A stretch of DNA of 64,000 nt from NCBI GenBank assembly GCA_963803025.1, contig CAWDKZ010000020.1, positions 338,097 through 402,096 on the forward strand. Reading direction: 5' to 3'. The stretch is from Bog-793 sp963803025. Its GTDB lineage: Bacteria > Actinomycetota > Acidimicrobiia > Acidimicrobiales > Bog-793. The notes beneath the pieces are model-generated. The model worked only from the letters and a program-made list of their open reading frames with translations. It searched no databases and had not been told where the DNA came from. A program made the translations under genes and the position numbers. This document shows, piece after piece, positions 35,497 through 44,593 of the stretch (position 1 is its first letter; every line of letters starts with the position of its first letter).

Positions 35497-36261
35497 GTGC
35501 AAGCCGCAGAGATGCTCACGACGCTCTCCGCCGCCGCCTACGCCGTCGCGAGAGCCGTCTCTCGCGAGGAGGACTGGTCGTTGCCCGGCGAGCGCCCCGG
35601 GCAGTACCGCATCGATCTCGCCGCCGATGCCGTCGCCCTCGATGTGCTCATCGGCGCCGGGTTCGGCGTGCTGAGCGAGGAGAGCGGCGTGACCGAGGGG
35701 GACCGGCGGTACCTCGCCGTCATCGATCCGATCGACGGCTCGACGAACGCCTCCCGGGGACTGCGGTGGTACGCGACGAGCATCTGCGTCGTCGACGAGG
35801 ACGGTCCCTACGTCGCGCTCGTCGTCAACCAGGCGCAGTTCTCGTGCTACGAGGCGGTGCGCGGCGAGGGCGCGACGCGGGACGGCCGTCGGATCTCGCC
35901 TGCTAACGTCACCTCGCTCGCCGACGCCGTCGTCAGCGTGTCGGGCTACCCACCCCGGGACCTCGGGTGGCGCCAGCTGCGTTCCTTCGGCTCGGCCGCC
36001 CTCGAGCTCTGCGCCGTGGCCGACGGGACGCTCGACGCCTTCGCCGAGTGGAGTCGCCGCGGCCTCGGCGTCTGGGACTACCTCGGCGGGATGCTCGTCT
36101 GCGCCGAGGCCGGCGCGACGGTCGCCGACGCGCTCGGACGCGACCTCGTCGTGCGCACCCCCGCCGTGCGTCGCAGCCCCGTCGCCGCGGCGAGCGCGCC
36201 GCTGCTCGCCGAATTGCTCGCGGCCCGTGCGGAGCCGCCCCACCGCAGGCCGCGTCGGTGA
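35497..36261 (+). CDS. Inositol monophosphatase family protein
   Basis: A 254-residue Mg2+-dependent phosphatase. LSEESG and VIDPIDGSTNASRG hold the metal-binding residues and the IDGxxN signature; GVWDYLGGMLVCAEAGA is the C-terminal WDxxA-like motif. Likely substrates are inositol phosphate or histidinol phosphate; the sequence does not decide. GTG 35497 follows a -10 box by 7 bases. The stop overlaps the next gene by 4 bases. Confidence 0.88.
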   Translation: MQAAEMLTTLSAAAYAVARAVSREEDWSLPGERPGQYRIDLAADAVALDVLIGAGFGVLSEESGVTEGDRRYLAVIDPIDGSTNASRGLRWYATSICVVDEDGPYVALVVNQAQFSCYEAVRGEGATRDGRRISPANVTSLADAVVSVSGYPPRDLGWRQLRSFGSAALELCAVADGTLDAFAEWSRRGLGVWDYLGGMLVCAEAGATVADALGRDLVVRTPAVRRSPVAAASAPLLAELLAARAEPPHRRPRR

Positions 36262-37013
36262 GCACGGACGTGCCCGGCGACGGCGAGACCGTCCGCCGGG
36301 TGCCGCTCGAGACGCTGCTCGCGGTGCAGGACGACGATTCGGCCGTCGACCAGCTCCGTCATCGTCGGTCCCGGCTGGCAGAGCGCGCCACCCTGACCGA
36401 GCTCGAGGCGAGGCTCGCCGCGATCAACGCCGCCGCGGCGGCGCTCGACGGCGCGCGCCGCGCCCACGAGGCGCGTCTCGCCCAGCTGGCGAGCGAGGTC
36501 GACGAACTGGTGGGCCGGACGACGCGTATCGACGACCGGCTGCGCGCCGGCGAGGCGGCGTCGTTCCGCGATCAGGAAACGATGGCGACGGAGATGGGTT
36601 CGCTCGGACGCCGGCGCGGCGAGCTCGACGACGAGCAGCTCGTCGTGATGGAGGCGATCGAGGAGCTCGATGGAGAGCTCGGCCGGCTCGCCAGCGAACG
36701 CGGGGCGCTCGCCGGCACGATCGCCTCGGTGCGCGCCGCGCTCGGGACCGCAGAGGCGGCGATCGACACCGAGATCGCGACGATCGCCATCCACCGGGCC
36801 GAGTTCGCCGCCGGCGTCCCGACCGATCTCCTGGGTGAGTACGAGCGGCTGCGGGCGAGGCTCGACGGCGTGGGGGTCGCTCGGCTCGTCAACGGCACCT
36901 GCGACGGCTGCCACCTCGCGGTCTCGGCCGCCGAGCTCGACCACATCCGACACGCCGCGGTCGACGAGGTCGTCCACTGCGTCCAGTGCGGGCGGTTCCT
37001 CGTCCGTAGCTGA
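36258..37013 (+). CDS. C4-type zinc ribbon coiled-coil protein (CT398-like)
   Basis: A 251-residue protein: a long coiled coil over about 25-195 (for example HEARLAQLASEVDELVGR, LVVMEAIEELDGELGRL) followed by a C4 zinc ribbon (CDGCHLAVS ... VHCVQCGRFL, about 215-247). This is the zf-RING_7/CT398 family, widely conserved in actinobacteria with unknown biochemical role. GTG 36258 overlaps the phosphatase stop, so the two are translationally coupled. Confidence 0.88.
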   Translation: MSTDVPGDGETVRRVPLETLLAVQDDDSAVDQLRHRRSRLAERATLTELEARLAAINAAAAALDGARRAHEARLAQLASEVDELVGRTTRIDDRLRAGEAASFRDQETMATEMGSLGRRRGELDDEQLVVMEAIEELDGELGRLASERGALAGTIASVRAALGTAEAAIDTEIATIAIHRAEFAAGVPTDLLGEYERLRARLDGVGVARLVNGTCDGCHLAVSAAELDHIRHAAVDEVVHCVQCGRFLVRS

Positions 37014-37051
37014 CGGCGAGGGTCAGCTTCGTCGGCGGGGCCGAGGACCTC

Positions 37052-37324
37052 TCAGGCGGCGCGGTGCTGGTCGTGCTCGTGGTGCTGCAGGGCGTAAACG
37101 ATCATCGCCGTGCAACCGATCGCGAGCACCAGGGCGAGGCCGAACGAGTAGCCGTAGCGGAGGCCGAACACGAGCCGGCCGAGGAGTCCGCCGAGGAGCG
37201 ATCCGGCCAAGCCGACGAGGATCGTCTTGCCGATGCCCATCGGGTTCGGGCCGGGAACGACGAGCCGGCCGAGGGAGCCGACGACGAGACCGGAGACGAT
37301 GACCTCGAGGATGAGCCAGAGCAC
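37052..37324 (-). CDS. GlsB/YeaQ/YmgE family membrane protein
   Basis: A 90-residue protein with three hydrophobic segments (about 2-20, 32-50, 58-77) and the glycine-rich pattern GSLGRLVVPGPNPMGIGKTI and GLAGSLLGGLLG typical of transglycosylase-associated/GlsB proteins, linked to envelope stress. A histidine-rich tail (HHEHDQH) is at the end. It converges on the zinc-ribbon gene and lies downstream of ppsA, separated from it by a hairpin. Confidence 0.88.
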   Translation of the reverse strand: MLWLILEVIVSGLVVGSLGRLVVPGPNPMGIGKTILVGLAGSLLGGLLGRLVFGLRYGYSFGLALVLAIGCTAMIVYALQHHEHDQHRAA

Positions 37325-37389
37325 CCCAGGAGTCTCGCGCGCCGCGGCTTGCGCAGGTCGTCGCCGTCGGCTCGACGCGGTGCGGAACG

Positions 37390-37422
37390 CGAATGGTCCG
37401 AGCGCGAGGCTCGGACCATTCG
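37390..37422 (-). terminator. Terminator hairpin downstream of ppsA
   Basis: A perfect 14-bp inverted repeat: 37390-37403 pairs with 37409-37422 around the loop GCGAG. It begins about 100 bases after the ppsA stop. A second, imperfect hairpin (CCGGACAACC / GGTTGCCCGG) at 37447-37470 lies closer to the stop. Neither has a U-tract. Confidence 0.7.
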
Positions 37423-37524
37423 TCGGCCGTCTCCCGGGCGCAGAGACCGGACAACCCTCAGGTTGCCCGGGTCACGTCCGCCGACCGGCCCCAGCCGGGG
37501 GCGGACGGACGGTTCCCGCTGACC

Positions 37525-39939
37525 CTAGTGGTGGGCGCTCGGCGTCTTGCCGAGCTTGCGTTCGAGTTGCAAGACGAGCTCGGTCGTCTTGAGGACCGTG
37601 TCCGGGTTGAGGCTCATCGAGTCGATACCGATCTCGACGAGGTACTGGGCCATCTCCGGGTAGTCCGAGGGAGCTTGGCCGCAGATCCCGGAGTGGATCC
37701 CGTTGCGGTGGCATCCCTCGACCGACAGGCGGAGCATCTCCTTCACGCCGTCGTCCCGCTCCTCGTAATCGAACGCCACGATCTCACTGTCCCGGTCGAC
37801 GCCGAGGCAGAGCTGCGTGAGGTCGTTCGAGCCGATCGAGTAGCCGTCGAACAGGGGCGCGAACTTGTCGACGAGGATGACGTTGTTCGGGATCTCGCAC
37901 ATCGCGTAGATCTTCAGGCCGTTCTCCCCGCGGGCCAGTCCGAGCTTGGCCATCTGGGCCAGCACCGCTTCTGCCTCCTGGACGCGACGCACGAAGGGGA
38001 TCATGAGGACGACGTTGCTGAGGCCCATCTCCTCGCGGACCCGCTTCATCGCCTTGCACTCGAGGGCGAAGCCTTCGACATAGGCCGGGTGCGCGTAACG
38101 CGACGCACCGCGCCAACCGAGCATCGGGTTGGCCTCGGAGGGCTCGAAGGCGGCACCGCCGACGAGGCTGGCGTACTCGTTCGTCTTGAAGTCGCTCATC
38201 CGCACGACGACGGGCTTCGGCCAGAACGCCGCGGCGATCGTCCCGATGCCCTCGGACAGCCGCTCGACGAAGAACGTCTCACCGTCGGGGTAGCCGCGGA
38301 TGAGCCGGGCGATCGTCGCCGCCGCCTCGGGGTCGGTGACCTTCTCCGGGTGGAGAAGCGCCATCGGGTGGGCCCGGATCGACTCGCTGATGATGAACTC
38401 CATGCGGGCCAGCCCGACGCCGTCGTTCGGCAGGAACGACGTCTTGAAGGCGAGATCGGGGTTGCCGAGGTTGATCATGATGTCGGTCGCGGGGCGTTCC
38501 ATGCCCTCGACCTCGGTGCGGATGACGCGGAAGGGGACCTCGCCCTTGTAGACGCGTCCGGAGTCGCCCTCCGCGCACGAGACGGTGACGAGGCCACCTT
38601 GCGGCACCGCCGTCGTGCAGTCACCCGTGCCGACGATGGCCGGGATGCCGAGCTCGCGGGCGATGATGGCGGCGTGGCAGGTCCGGCCACCGCGGTTCGT
38701 GACGATCGCCGCGGCGGTCTTCATGACGGGCTCCCAGTCCGGGGTCGTCATGTCCGTGATGAGCACCTCGCCGGCGTTGAAGTCCTCCAAGTGGGAGACG
38801 TCGACGATGACGCGGGCGCTGCCGGAGGCGATCTTCTCGCCGACGGAGCGGCCGGTGGTGAGGATCTCCCCGACGCCGTCGAGGACGTAGGTCTCGAGGC
38901 TCGTCGCCTTGCGCTGGGAGGCGACCGTCTCCGGCCGCGCCTGCACGAGGTAGAGGAGGTTGTCGAGTCCGTCCTTGGCCCACTCCATGTCCATCGGCCG
39001 GCCGTAGTGCTTCTCGATCGCGATCGCGTACTGGGCGAGTTCGAGGACGTCCTCGTCGGTGAGGCAGAAACGCTCGCGGTCCGCCTTCGGCGTCGGGATG
39101 TTGCGGGTGGTCACCCGTGTCTCGCCCTCGACGAAGATCATCTTCACGGCCTTGTCGCCGATGAGGCGGCGCAGCACCGCCCGGTGGCCCGCTTCGAAGG
39201 TGGGCTTGAAGACGTAGTACTCGTCGGGGTCGACCGCACCCTGCACGACGTTCTCGCCGAGGCCGTAGGCACCGGTGACGAAGACAACGTCACGGAAGCC
39301 CGACTCGGTGTCGAGGGAGAACATCACGCCCGAGGAGGCGAGGTCCGAGCGCACCATCTTCATCACGCCGATCGACAGCGCCACGTCGAAGTGGTCGAAG
39401 CCCTGGTCGACCCGGTAGTGGATGGCTCGGTCGGTGAACAGGCTCGCGAAGCAGCGCCGACAGGCGTTGAGCAGGCTCTCGTCACCCTTGATGTTGAGGT
39501 AGGTGTCCTGCTGACCGGCGAAGCTCGCCGTCGGCAGGTCCTCCGCCGTCGCCGAGGACCGCACGGCCAGGCTCACGTCGTCGCCGTACTCCTGCTGGAG
39601 CTTGCGGTAGGCGGCGATGATCTCCTCGGCGAGGTCCTTGGGCAGACCGGCGCCGTAGATGATCTCCCGGGCGCGCTTGCCGCTGCGGGCGAGGTCGGCG
39701 ACGTCGCTCGGGTCGAGGTTGTCGATCGCCTCGTGCAACGGCGCCAGTGCGCCGGCTTCTTTCAGCATGTGGCGGTAACCCTCGGCCGTGATGGCGAATC
39801 CGTTAGGAATGCGCACGCCCTCGTGGGACAGGTTCTGGTACATCTCGCCGAGGGAGGCGTTCTTACCGCCGACGAGGGGCACGTCCTCGATTCCGATCTC
39901 CCCGAAAAAGCGGACGTATTTGAAGCCGGTCATCATCAA
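37525..39939 (-). CDS. ppsA: Phosphoenolpyruvate synthase
   Basis: An 804-residue protein of the PEP-utilising family. The N-terminal nucleotide-grasp domain has VGGKNASLGEMYQ, LAVRSSATAEDLPTASFAGQ and TGAYGLGENVV; the swivelling domain has the phosphohistidine in GGRTCHAAIIARELGIPA; the C-terminal PEP domain has SNDLTQLCLGVDRD and CGQAPSD. It makes PEP from pyruvate and ATP (to AMP and Pi), supporting gluconeogenesis. Its ATGATGATG start overlaps the stop of the upstream toroid gene, and eno precedes that. Confidence 0.94.
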   Translation of the reverse strand: MMMTGFKYVRFFGEIGIEDVPLVGGKNASLGEMYQNLSHEGVRIPNGFAITAEGYRHMLKEAGALAPLHEAIDNLDPSDVADLARSGKRAREIIYGAGLPKDLAEEIIAAYRKLQQEYGDDVSLAVRSSATAEDLPTASFAGQQDTYLNIKGDESLLNACRRCFASLFTDRAIHYRVDQGFDHFDVALSIGVMKMVRSDLASSGVMFSLDTESGFRDVVFVTGAYGLGENVVQGAVDPDEYYVFKPTFEAGHRAVLRRLIGDKAVKMIFVEGETRVTTRNIPTPKADRERFCLTDEDVLELAQYAIAIEKHYGRPMDMEWAKDGLDNLLYLVQARPETVASQRKATSLETYVLDGVGEILTTGRSVGEKIASGSARVIVDVSHLEDFNAGEVLITDMTTPDWEPVMKTAAAIVTNRGGRTCHAAIIARELGIPAIVGTGDCTTAVPQGGLVTVSCAEGDSGRVYKGEVPFRVIRTEVEGMERPATDIMINLGNPDLAFKTSFLPNDGVGLARMEFIISESIRAHPMALLHPEKVTDPEAAATIARLIRGYPDGETFFVERLSEGIGTIAAAFWPKPVVVRMSDFKTNEYASLVGGAAFEPSEANPMLGWRGASRYAHPAYVEGFALECKAMKRVREEMGLSNVVLMIPFVRRVQEAEAVLAQMAKLGLARGENGLKIYAMCEIPNNVILVDKFAPLFDGYSIGSNDLTQLCLGVDRDSEIVAFDYEERDDGVKEMLRLSVEGCHRNGIHSGICGQAPSDYPEMAQYLVEIGIDSMSLNPDTVLKTTELVLQLERKLGKTPSAHH

Positions 39940-40817
39940 TCCTCCTGTAGCCGTTCGAACGGTAAATGGTCGAGCAATTGGGCGGCGTCGAGACCTCGCC
40001 AGGTGTCCCGCAACGTCGAGATCGCGAAGTGCCGTGCCCCCAGGCCACCGTCGGCCCGTTGCAGCACCGCCAGACTCTCACAGACGGCCCCGGGGAAGCT
40101 CGGCACGAGCCGCAGCCCTTCGGCGAGCGCGAGGCCACCCCACAGGGCGCCGACCCAGGTCGCGCCGGCGTCCGGCTGCAGCCGCAAGCCGAGGACGTGG
40201 TCCTCGCAGTGGCGGAAGAACGCCTCGGTGTCGGATCTCGCCTCGCGCGACAGCTCGGCCACTCCCGCGAGCGAGACGGCGACGGCCGTCGTCTCGAGGT
40301 CGGGGCCGGGGCGGGCCCAGCCGCCGAGCGGGTCGCGCGCCTCGTCGAGAAGCGCGGAGAACGGGTTGGGCGCGCCGTCGACCGGGGCCGACGGGCCGAG
40401 GCGGTGCAACTCCGCGACGTGGAGCGCTTCGCGCAGCGCGCCTTGCCAGTCGCGGTTCCGGTCCGTGCGCAGGAGAGCCTCTTCGTGTTCGGCCAACCAG
40501 GATCCGGGCGAGCGATCCGGTGCGATGCCGAGGAGGGCGAGCGCCCGCAGCGTCGCCCAGCCGATCGTGAGCGTGGGGTACCCGCCGCGTCCATCCTGCA
40601 GGGTGCGCAACCAGCTCCCGGTGAGCTCCGGCTCGGGGACGGGGATGTCGAGCAGGTGGAGGCATTCCAGCGCGGCGAGGGTGTCGGGCGCGTTCGGCTC
40701 CTCGACGCCCCATTCCGGGGTGCGGTAGAAGGAGTACCCGCCGGAAGGGGTGCGTCGGCCGAGGACGTAACGGCCGGCTGCCTCGCGGTCGAGACAGGCA
40801 GTCGGCAGGGGAGTCAC
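39936..40817 (-). CDS. Alpha/alpha-toroid (prenyltransferase/squalene-oxidase repeat-like) protein
   Basis: A 293-residue soluble protein with repeats of the GG(Y/L) ... TLxALxxL type: SGGYSFYRTPEWG ... DTLAALECLHLL, GRGGYPTLTIGWATLRAL, and DGGLGARHFAISTLRDTW. This is the pattern of terpenoid-cyclase/protein-prenyltransferase toroids, but the catalytic DxDD of class II cyclases and the zinc ligands of prenyltransferases are not evident. The start is GTG 40817, overlapping the eno stop (GTGA), and the stop overlaps the ppsA start (ATGA). It is locked into a PEP-metabolism operon; its function is unknown to me. Confidence 0.7.
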   Translation of the reverse strand: MTPLPTACLDREAAGRYVLGRRTPSGGYSFYRTPEWGVEEPNAPDTLAALECLHLLDIPVPEPELTGSWLRTLQDGRGGYPTLTIGWATLRALALLGIAPDRSPGSWLAEHEEALLRTDRNRDWQGALREALHVAELHRLGPSAPVDGAPNPFSALLDEARDPLGGWARPGPDLETTAVAVSLAGVAELSREARSDTEAFFRHCEDHVLGLRLQPDAGATWVGALWGGLALAEGLRLVPSFPGAVCESLAVLQRADGGLGARHFAISTLRDTWRGLDAAQLLDHLPFERLQED

Positions 40818-42079
40818 GACCCGGAGAGTCCGTAGGGGAGCGCCCCACCGGTCTCGATCTCGATCAGGCGGTTGTACTTCGCAACCCGCTCGCCCCGGGC
40901 TGGCGCGCCCGTCTTGATCTGGCCGCAACCGGTGCCGACGGCGAGGTCGGCGATGAAGGTGTCCTCGGTTTCTCCCGAGCGGTGCGAGACCATCTGGGCC
41001 CAGTGGGCCGCGCGGCACAGCCGCATCGCCTCGAGCGTTTCGCTGACCGTGCCGATTTGGTTGAGCTTGATGAGGGCGGCGTTCGCCGCGCCCCGAGTGA
41101 TCGCCTCCGTGATGATCGCCGGGTTGGTGACGAGGAGGTCGTCCCCGACGAGCTGGATCTTGTCGCCGAGACGGACCGTGAGATCCCGCCAGCCGTCCCA
41201 GTCGCCCTCGGCGAGCCCGTCCTCGAGGCTCACCACGGGATAGGAAGCGGCGATCTCCTCGTAGCGGGTGATCATCTCGGCGCTCGACAATGCCTCCCCG
41301 GCGACGTGGTAGCGACCGTCGCGGAAGAACTCGCTGGCGGCGGGGTCGAGGGCGAGCGCGACACCCTGGCGACCCGGGGCGTAGCCGGCAGTTTCGATCG
41401 CCTCGACGAGCAGGGCGAGCACGTCCTCGGGTCGGTTGATCTCGGGGGCGAAACCGCCCTCGTCACCGAGGCCGGTCGCGAAGCCCCTGTCGGCGAGCAG
41501 CCGGCGCAGCGCGGCGTAGACCTCGGCGCCGGCGCGCACCGCCTCGGCGAGGGAGGGCGCGCCCACCGGAGCGAGCATGAACTCCTGGAAATCGAGGTCG
41601 TTTGGGGCGTGAACGCCGCCGTTCACGACGTTGAAGTGAGGGACGGGGAGCCGCGGCGCGACTCCCTCGGGTCGCAGCGCCTGCCAGAGCGCTTGGCCCG
41701 AAGCGAGGGCGCCGGCTCGCGCCGCGGCCATCGACACCCCGACGATGGCGTTGGCGCCCAGCCGGGACTTCGTCTCGGTCCCGTCGAGCTCGATGAGTGC
41801 CTGGTCCAGTTCCGCCAGGTTGGCAAAGGTGCGGCCGACGAGCGCTCCGGCGATCTCACCCTGCACGTTGGCGACCGCGGTGCGAACACCCTGGCCGGAG
41901 AAGCGGCGGGGATCACCGTCCCGCAGCTCGACGGCCTCGCGTGATCCCGTCGAGGCGCCCGAGGGCACCCCGGCCCGCGCGCTCGTCCCCTCGGCGAGCG
42001 TGATCGTCACCGCGAGGGTCGGCCGGGCCCGCGAATCGAGGATTTCGACCGCGTCGAGGCTCGTCACTGCGAGTGCCAT
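40814..42079 (-). CDS. eno: Enolase
   Basis: A 421-residue glycolytic enzyme. VEILDSRARPTLAV at the start, GANAIVGVSMAAARAGA, the acid/base E in GDEGGFAP, VSLEDGLAEGDWDGW, QLVGDDLLVTNP, LIKLNQIGTVSET and the catalytic SHRSGETEDTFIADLAVG are all present. ATG 42079 is preceded by AAAGGAA and gives the normal start. It converts 2-phosphoglycerate to PEP. The order eno, toroid protein, ppsA with 4-base overlaps joins two PEP-forming enzymes in one operon. Confidence 0.95.
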   Translation of the reverse strand: MALAVTSLDAVEILDSRARPTLAVTITLAEGTSARAGVPSGASTGSREAVELRDGDPRRFSGQGVRTAVANVQGEIAGALVGRTFANLAELDQALIELDGTETKSRLGANAIVGVSMAAARAGALASGQALWQALRPEGVAPRLPVPHFNVVNGGVHAPNDLDFQEFMLAPVGAPSLAEAVRAGAEVYAALRRLLADRGFATGLGDEGGFAPEINRPEDVLALLVEAIETAGYAPGRQGVALALDPAASEFFRDGRYHVAGEALSSAEMITRYEEIAASYPVVSLEDGLAEGDWDGWRDLTVRLGDKIQLVGDDLLVTNPAIITEAITRGAANAALIKLNQIGTVSETLEAMRLCRAAHWAQMVSHRSGETEDTFIADLAVGTGCGQIKTGAPARGERVAKYNRLIEIETGGALPYGLSGS

Positions 42080-42277
42080 GGAGTTCCTTTCGGCTCGGTG
42101 GCTCCAGCTTTCTGGCCAAAGGCCCCGCGCACCAGGGCACAATGTCACGATTCGCCAGGCACTCCGACCTGGAAATACGGCGCGAACTAGCGGTCGGCGG
42201 GCGTGTTTGCCATCCCGATGCTGGCGAGGTGAGGCCCGCGCGTGCCAGGAAACGGAAGGAACGAACGTGCCTGGCCC

Positions 42278-42960
42278 TCACGGCGGGACGGTTTCTCGCT
42301 CGGGCTTGCCCGAGGCAAGAGCCACGGTGTCCTCCCTCGGGGGCCGTTCCTCGCGCCCGGACCCTCCTTGGGACCCATCTCGAATGCGAACGTCGACAAC
42401 CTCGCGTCCGGGTCGACGAGGCGCCACTGCAGTCCTGTCGCCGAGGTGACGGCGTCCCTCAACGACGCGTGGTGGGGGCCGCGGCGCGCGTCGCGAGATC
42501 AGCTTGCGACGTCGGGCCATGCCACTCCCGCGAGGGGCTCGTCTCGGGAAGAGGACCTCCTCGTCCTCGACGCGCCCGATCCCGATACGCCGCCCGTCGA
42601 CATCCTCCATCACGGACTCGTAGCTGCCATAGGGGGTGAGCGACGGCATGGAAAGGACCGGCCGGCCCTCCACGCGAACTCGGCGCGCAACAGGTCGACG
42701 CCCTTCACGTCTTCCGGAGCGAGATCGGGGTCGCAGCCGGCGACGAGGCGCGCGTTGTTCGATCCCAGGTGGCCGTGTCGTGCCTGCAGGACGATGATCT
42801 CGGCACCGGCTCGGCAGAGCGAGGCGAAGGGATCCTCGGCTTCGCAGTGCCCGACGACCTGGAAGCCGAGCACGGTGCGGTGGTCCTCAGATGTCCTCGC
42901 GACGTCGGTCGAGACCAGGACGGGGGCGGCGTTGGCGAGCCGTGTCCGCTTCACGCGCAC
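42278..42960 (-). pseudogene. VOC (glyoxalase/dioxygenase) family gene, frameshifted
   Basis: From GTG 42960 the frame gives APVLVSTDVARTSEDHRTVL then GFQVVGHCEAEDPFASL and AGAEIIVLQARHGHLGSNN, a typical VOC first half, and EDVKGVDLLRAEF. The expected second half (SLTPYGSYESVMEDVDGRRI) lies in another frame from about 42670. The break is within about 42620-42690 and fits loss of one base. The tail after GIG is arginine-rich and may not be real coding sequence. Substrate unknown. Confidence 0.65.
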
Positions 42961-43278
42961 ACTCGTGCCGGCGGGTCCTGCTCGGGGGCCGTAGCGCGAT
43001 TTCCGGCATCTCGGAAGCAGTTTGGTCGGCTTCATCGTGCCTGTTGGGGCGACGCCGGCGGCGAGCCGGCCTGTGGTCGGGATCGCGTCGTTGCCCTGCG
43101 GTTTTCCGTCGAGAGCGCCTGCGAGCTGCGAAAATACTTCGCTGTCGTTCCCAAAGGTGCACACGGTTTCTCGGTGTCGTGTGTCACGCCTGTGTCACGG
43201 AAGCAGCGTGCGGGGCCGCTGCTTGCTCAGCCGAACGTCCTCCGTCGAAGCGCTCGTCGCCGCCGGGCGGGCGACCCC

Positions 43279-43808
43279 TCACCTCGGGCGCGGTATCTGG
43301 ACACTCTTGCGCTTCTCGACCCAGTACCGAGGAGCGATGCCGTGAGTCGTCATGGTGTCGTGGCAACCGACACAATTGGCGGGATCCAGACCACTTACGA
43401 GGCCTCCTGCGGCCGTCCGCGGTCTGACCCGGACACCTTCGTCAGTCATCTGCCTGCCGCAGACGGGACAGGTGTGCCCATCGACCCGCTTGACGACGCG
43501 CCGGTACGGAGTCGAGATCCAGCGGAATTCGGGGATGACGACCACGGCTTTCAGCTCGTAGCCACCACGAGTCGGACGAACCTCCGCGACCATGACGTAA
43601 CCCGGGCCGCGGGATGCCAGCTCCCTGCTCACGTCCATGTTGTTGCGCGCCACGAGAAGTGCGTCTTCAACCGTTGCGCAGGTGGTCGTTGGGTTCCTGC
43701 GTCCGCCCGCTCTGCGAACAAACCGGCCCACAGCCACTCGTCATCCTCGTCCACGGCGGCGATCAACTCCGGGGCGATGACACAGCCAGGGCGTTGCGCT
43801 GACGCCAT
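43279..43808 (-). pseudogene. Zinc-ribbon hypothetical gene, frameshifted
   Basis: From ATG 43808 the frame reads GCVIAPELIAAVDEDDEWLW and AGLFAERADAG, then continues in another frame from about 43690 with TVEDALLVARNNMDVSRELA, ELKAVVVIPEFRWISTPYRR and two cysteine pairs (CPVCGRQ ... CVGCHDT) near the end. Composition changes at the break make a split gene more likely than two. The cysteines suggest a structural zinc site. I do not recognise the family. It lies in a degenerate stretch. Confidence 0.5.
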
Positions 43809-43978
43809 GCCTCGGTGAGCGATCCCCGAGCATCCTCGTGCTCGTCGGCGATCCGCCCACGGCAGGTATGACCGTGCCCATGCTCGCCGACACGCACATT
43901 CTTCCACGCGTTCCGTGAATGGCTCCGAGGAGTCCGTCGGACGCTGCTCCAGTCAGCGAGCAGGTCGACCTCACTCGA

Positions 43979-44593
43979 CTACGTGACGAGGACGACGACA
44001 CATCGTTCAATTGGCCGGTAAGGGCCCGACCCCAGGTAGTGCACGACGAAGGTGTGGCTCCCTCGTCCGAGCGTGGATGAACGCACGGTGCAGTGCGCGA
44101 CGCCAGCGGCCAGGGAGGCCGAACAGAGCGTCTCGTCAGCGAATGTCACGAGTACCGATCCAGCCACCGCCCCGCACCTCCCGCGGAGGTGGATTCGCAG
44201 ACTCACATTCGACCCGAAGGGAACGGGTGACGGCCGGACGGTGTCGCTCTCCGTCGGCCGCACCTTGGTGGTCGTGAACGCCAGGTCACCTCCCGTCGTC
44301 ACAGCACCGGCGTTTGTCACGACGAGCTGAAAATGGTAGGCGGCGTTCGGCAGCACGCCGCTGATCGCCGCCGACGCCATGCAGGCCGCGGGGCACGTGC
44401 CGAGCGGCTCGGTCCCCGTGATCGAACCGTAGGAGACCGAACGGCCATATTCGAAGTAGTAGTTCGCGCCCGTCACGCCGTCCGGGTCCACCGTGCCGTG
44501 CAGCGTCGCGCCCGTCGACGTGAGGTGCGACGCGGAGTTCGTGGCGACCCGCGTCGCGATCCGGCGCGCGGCGGTTACCGACCAGCTCATCAC
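43979..44593 (-). CDS. Fragment of a secreted/surface protein with Fn3-like and Ig-like domains
   Basis: A 204-residue frame. Residues ~24-110 resemble a fibronectin-III-like repeat (SASHLTSTGATLHGTVDPDG, NYYFEYGRSVSYGSI, LPNAAYHFQLVVTNAG). Residues ~112-204 resemble a bacterial Ig-like repeat (GSVLVTFADETLCSASLAAG, GRGSHTFVVHYLGSG). Such repeats occur in large actinobacterial surface proteins. No signal peptide or anchor is present, so it is probably a truncated remainder. The GTG start is uncertain. Confidence 0.6.
   Translation of the reverse strand: MMSWSVTAARRIATRVATNSASHLTSTGATLHGTVDPDGVTGANYYFEYGRSVSYGSITGTEPLGTCPAACMASAAISGVLPNAAYHFQLVVTNAGAVTTGGDLAFTTTKVRPTESDTVRPSPVPFGSNVSLRIHLRGRCGAVAGSVLVTFADETLCSASLAAGVAHCTVRSSTLGRGSHTFVVHYLGSGPYRPIERCVVVLVT

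Noticed and set aside
37393..40728. A 1111-codon plus-strand open frame opposite ppsA
   Set aside because: Length alone is impressive, but it is antisense to PEP synthase, has no recognisable domain and is Val/Asp/Glu/Arg-biased as expected from the complement of conserved codons.
43279..43600. A cytochrome c heme site (CVGCH) in the zinc-ribbon pseudogene
   Set aside because: It is paired with a CPVC motif in zinc-ribbon spacing and there is no signal peptide, so a zinc site is more likely.
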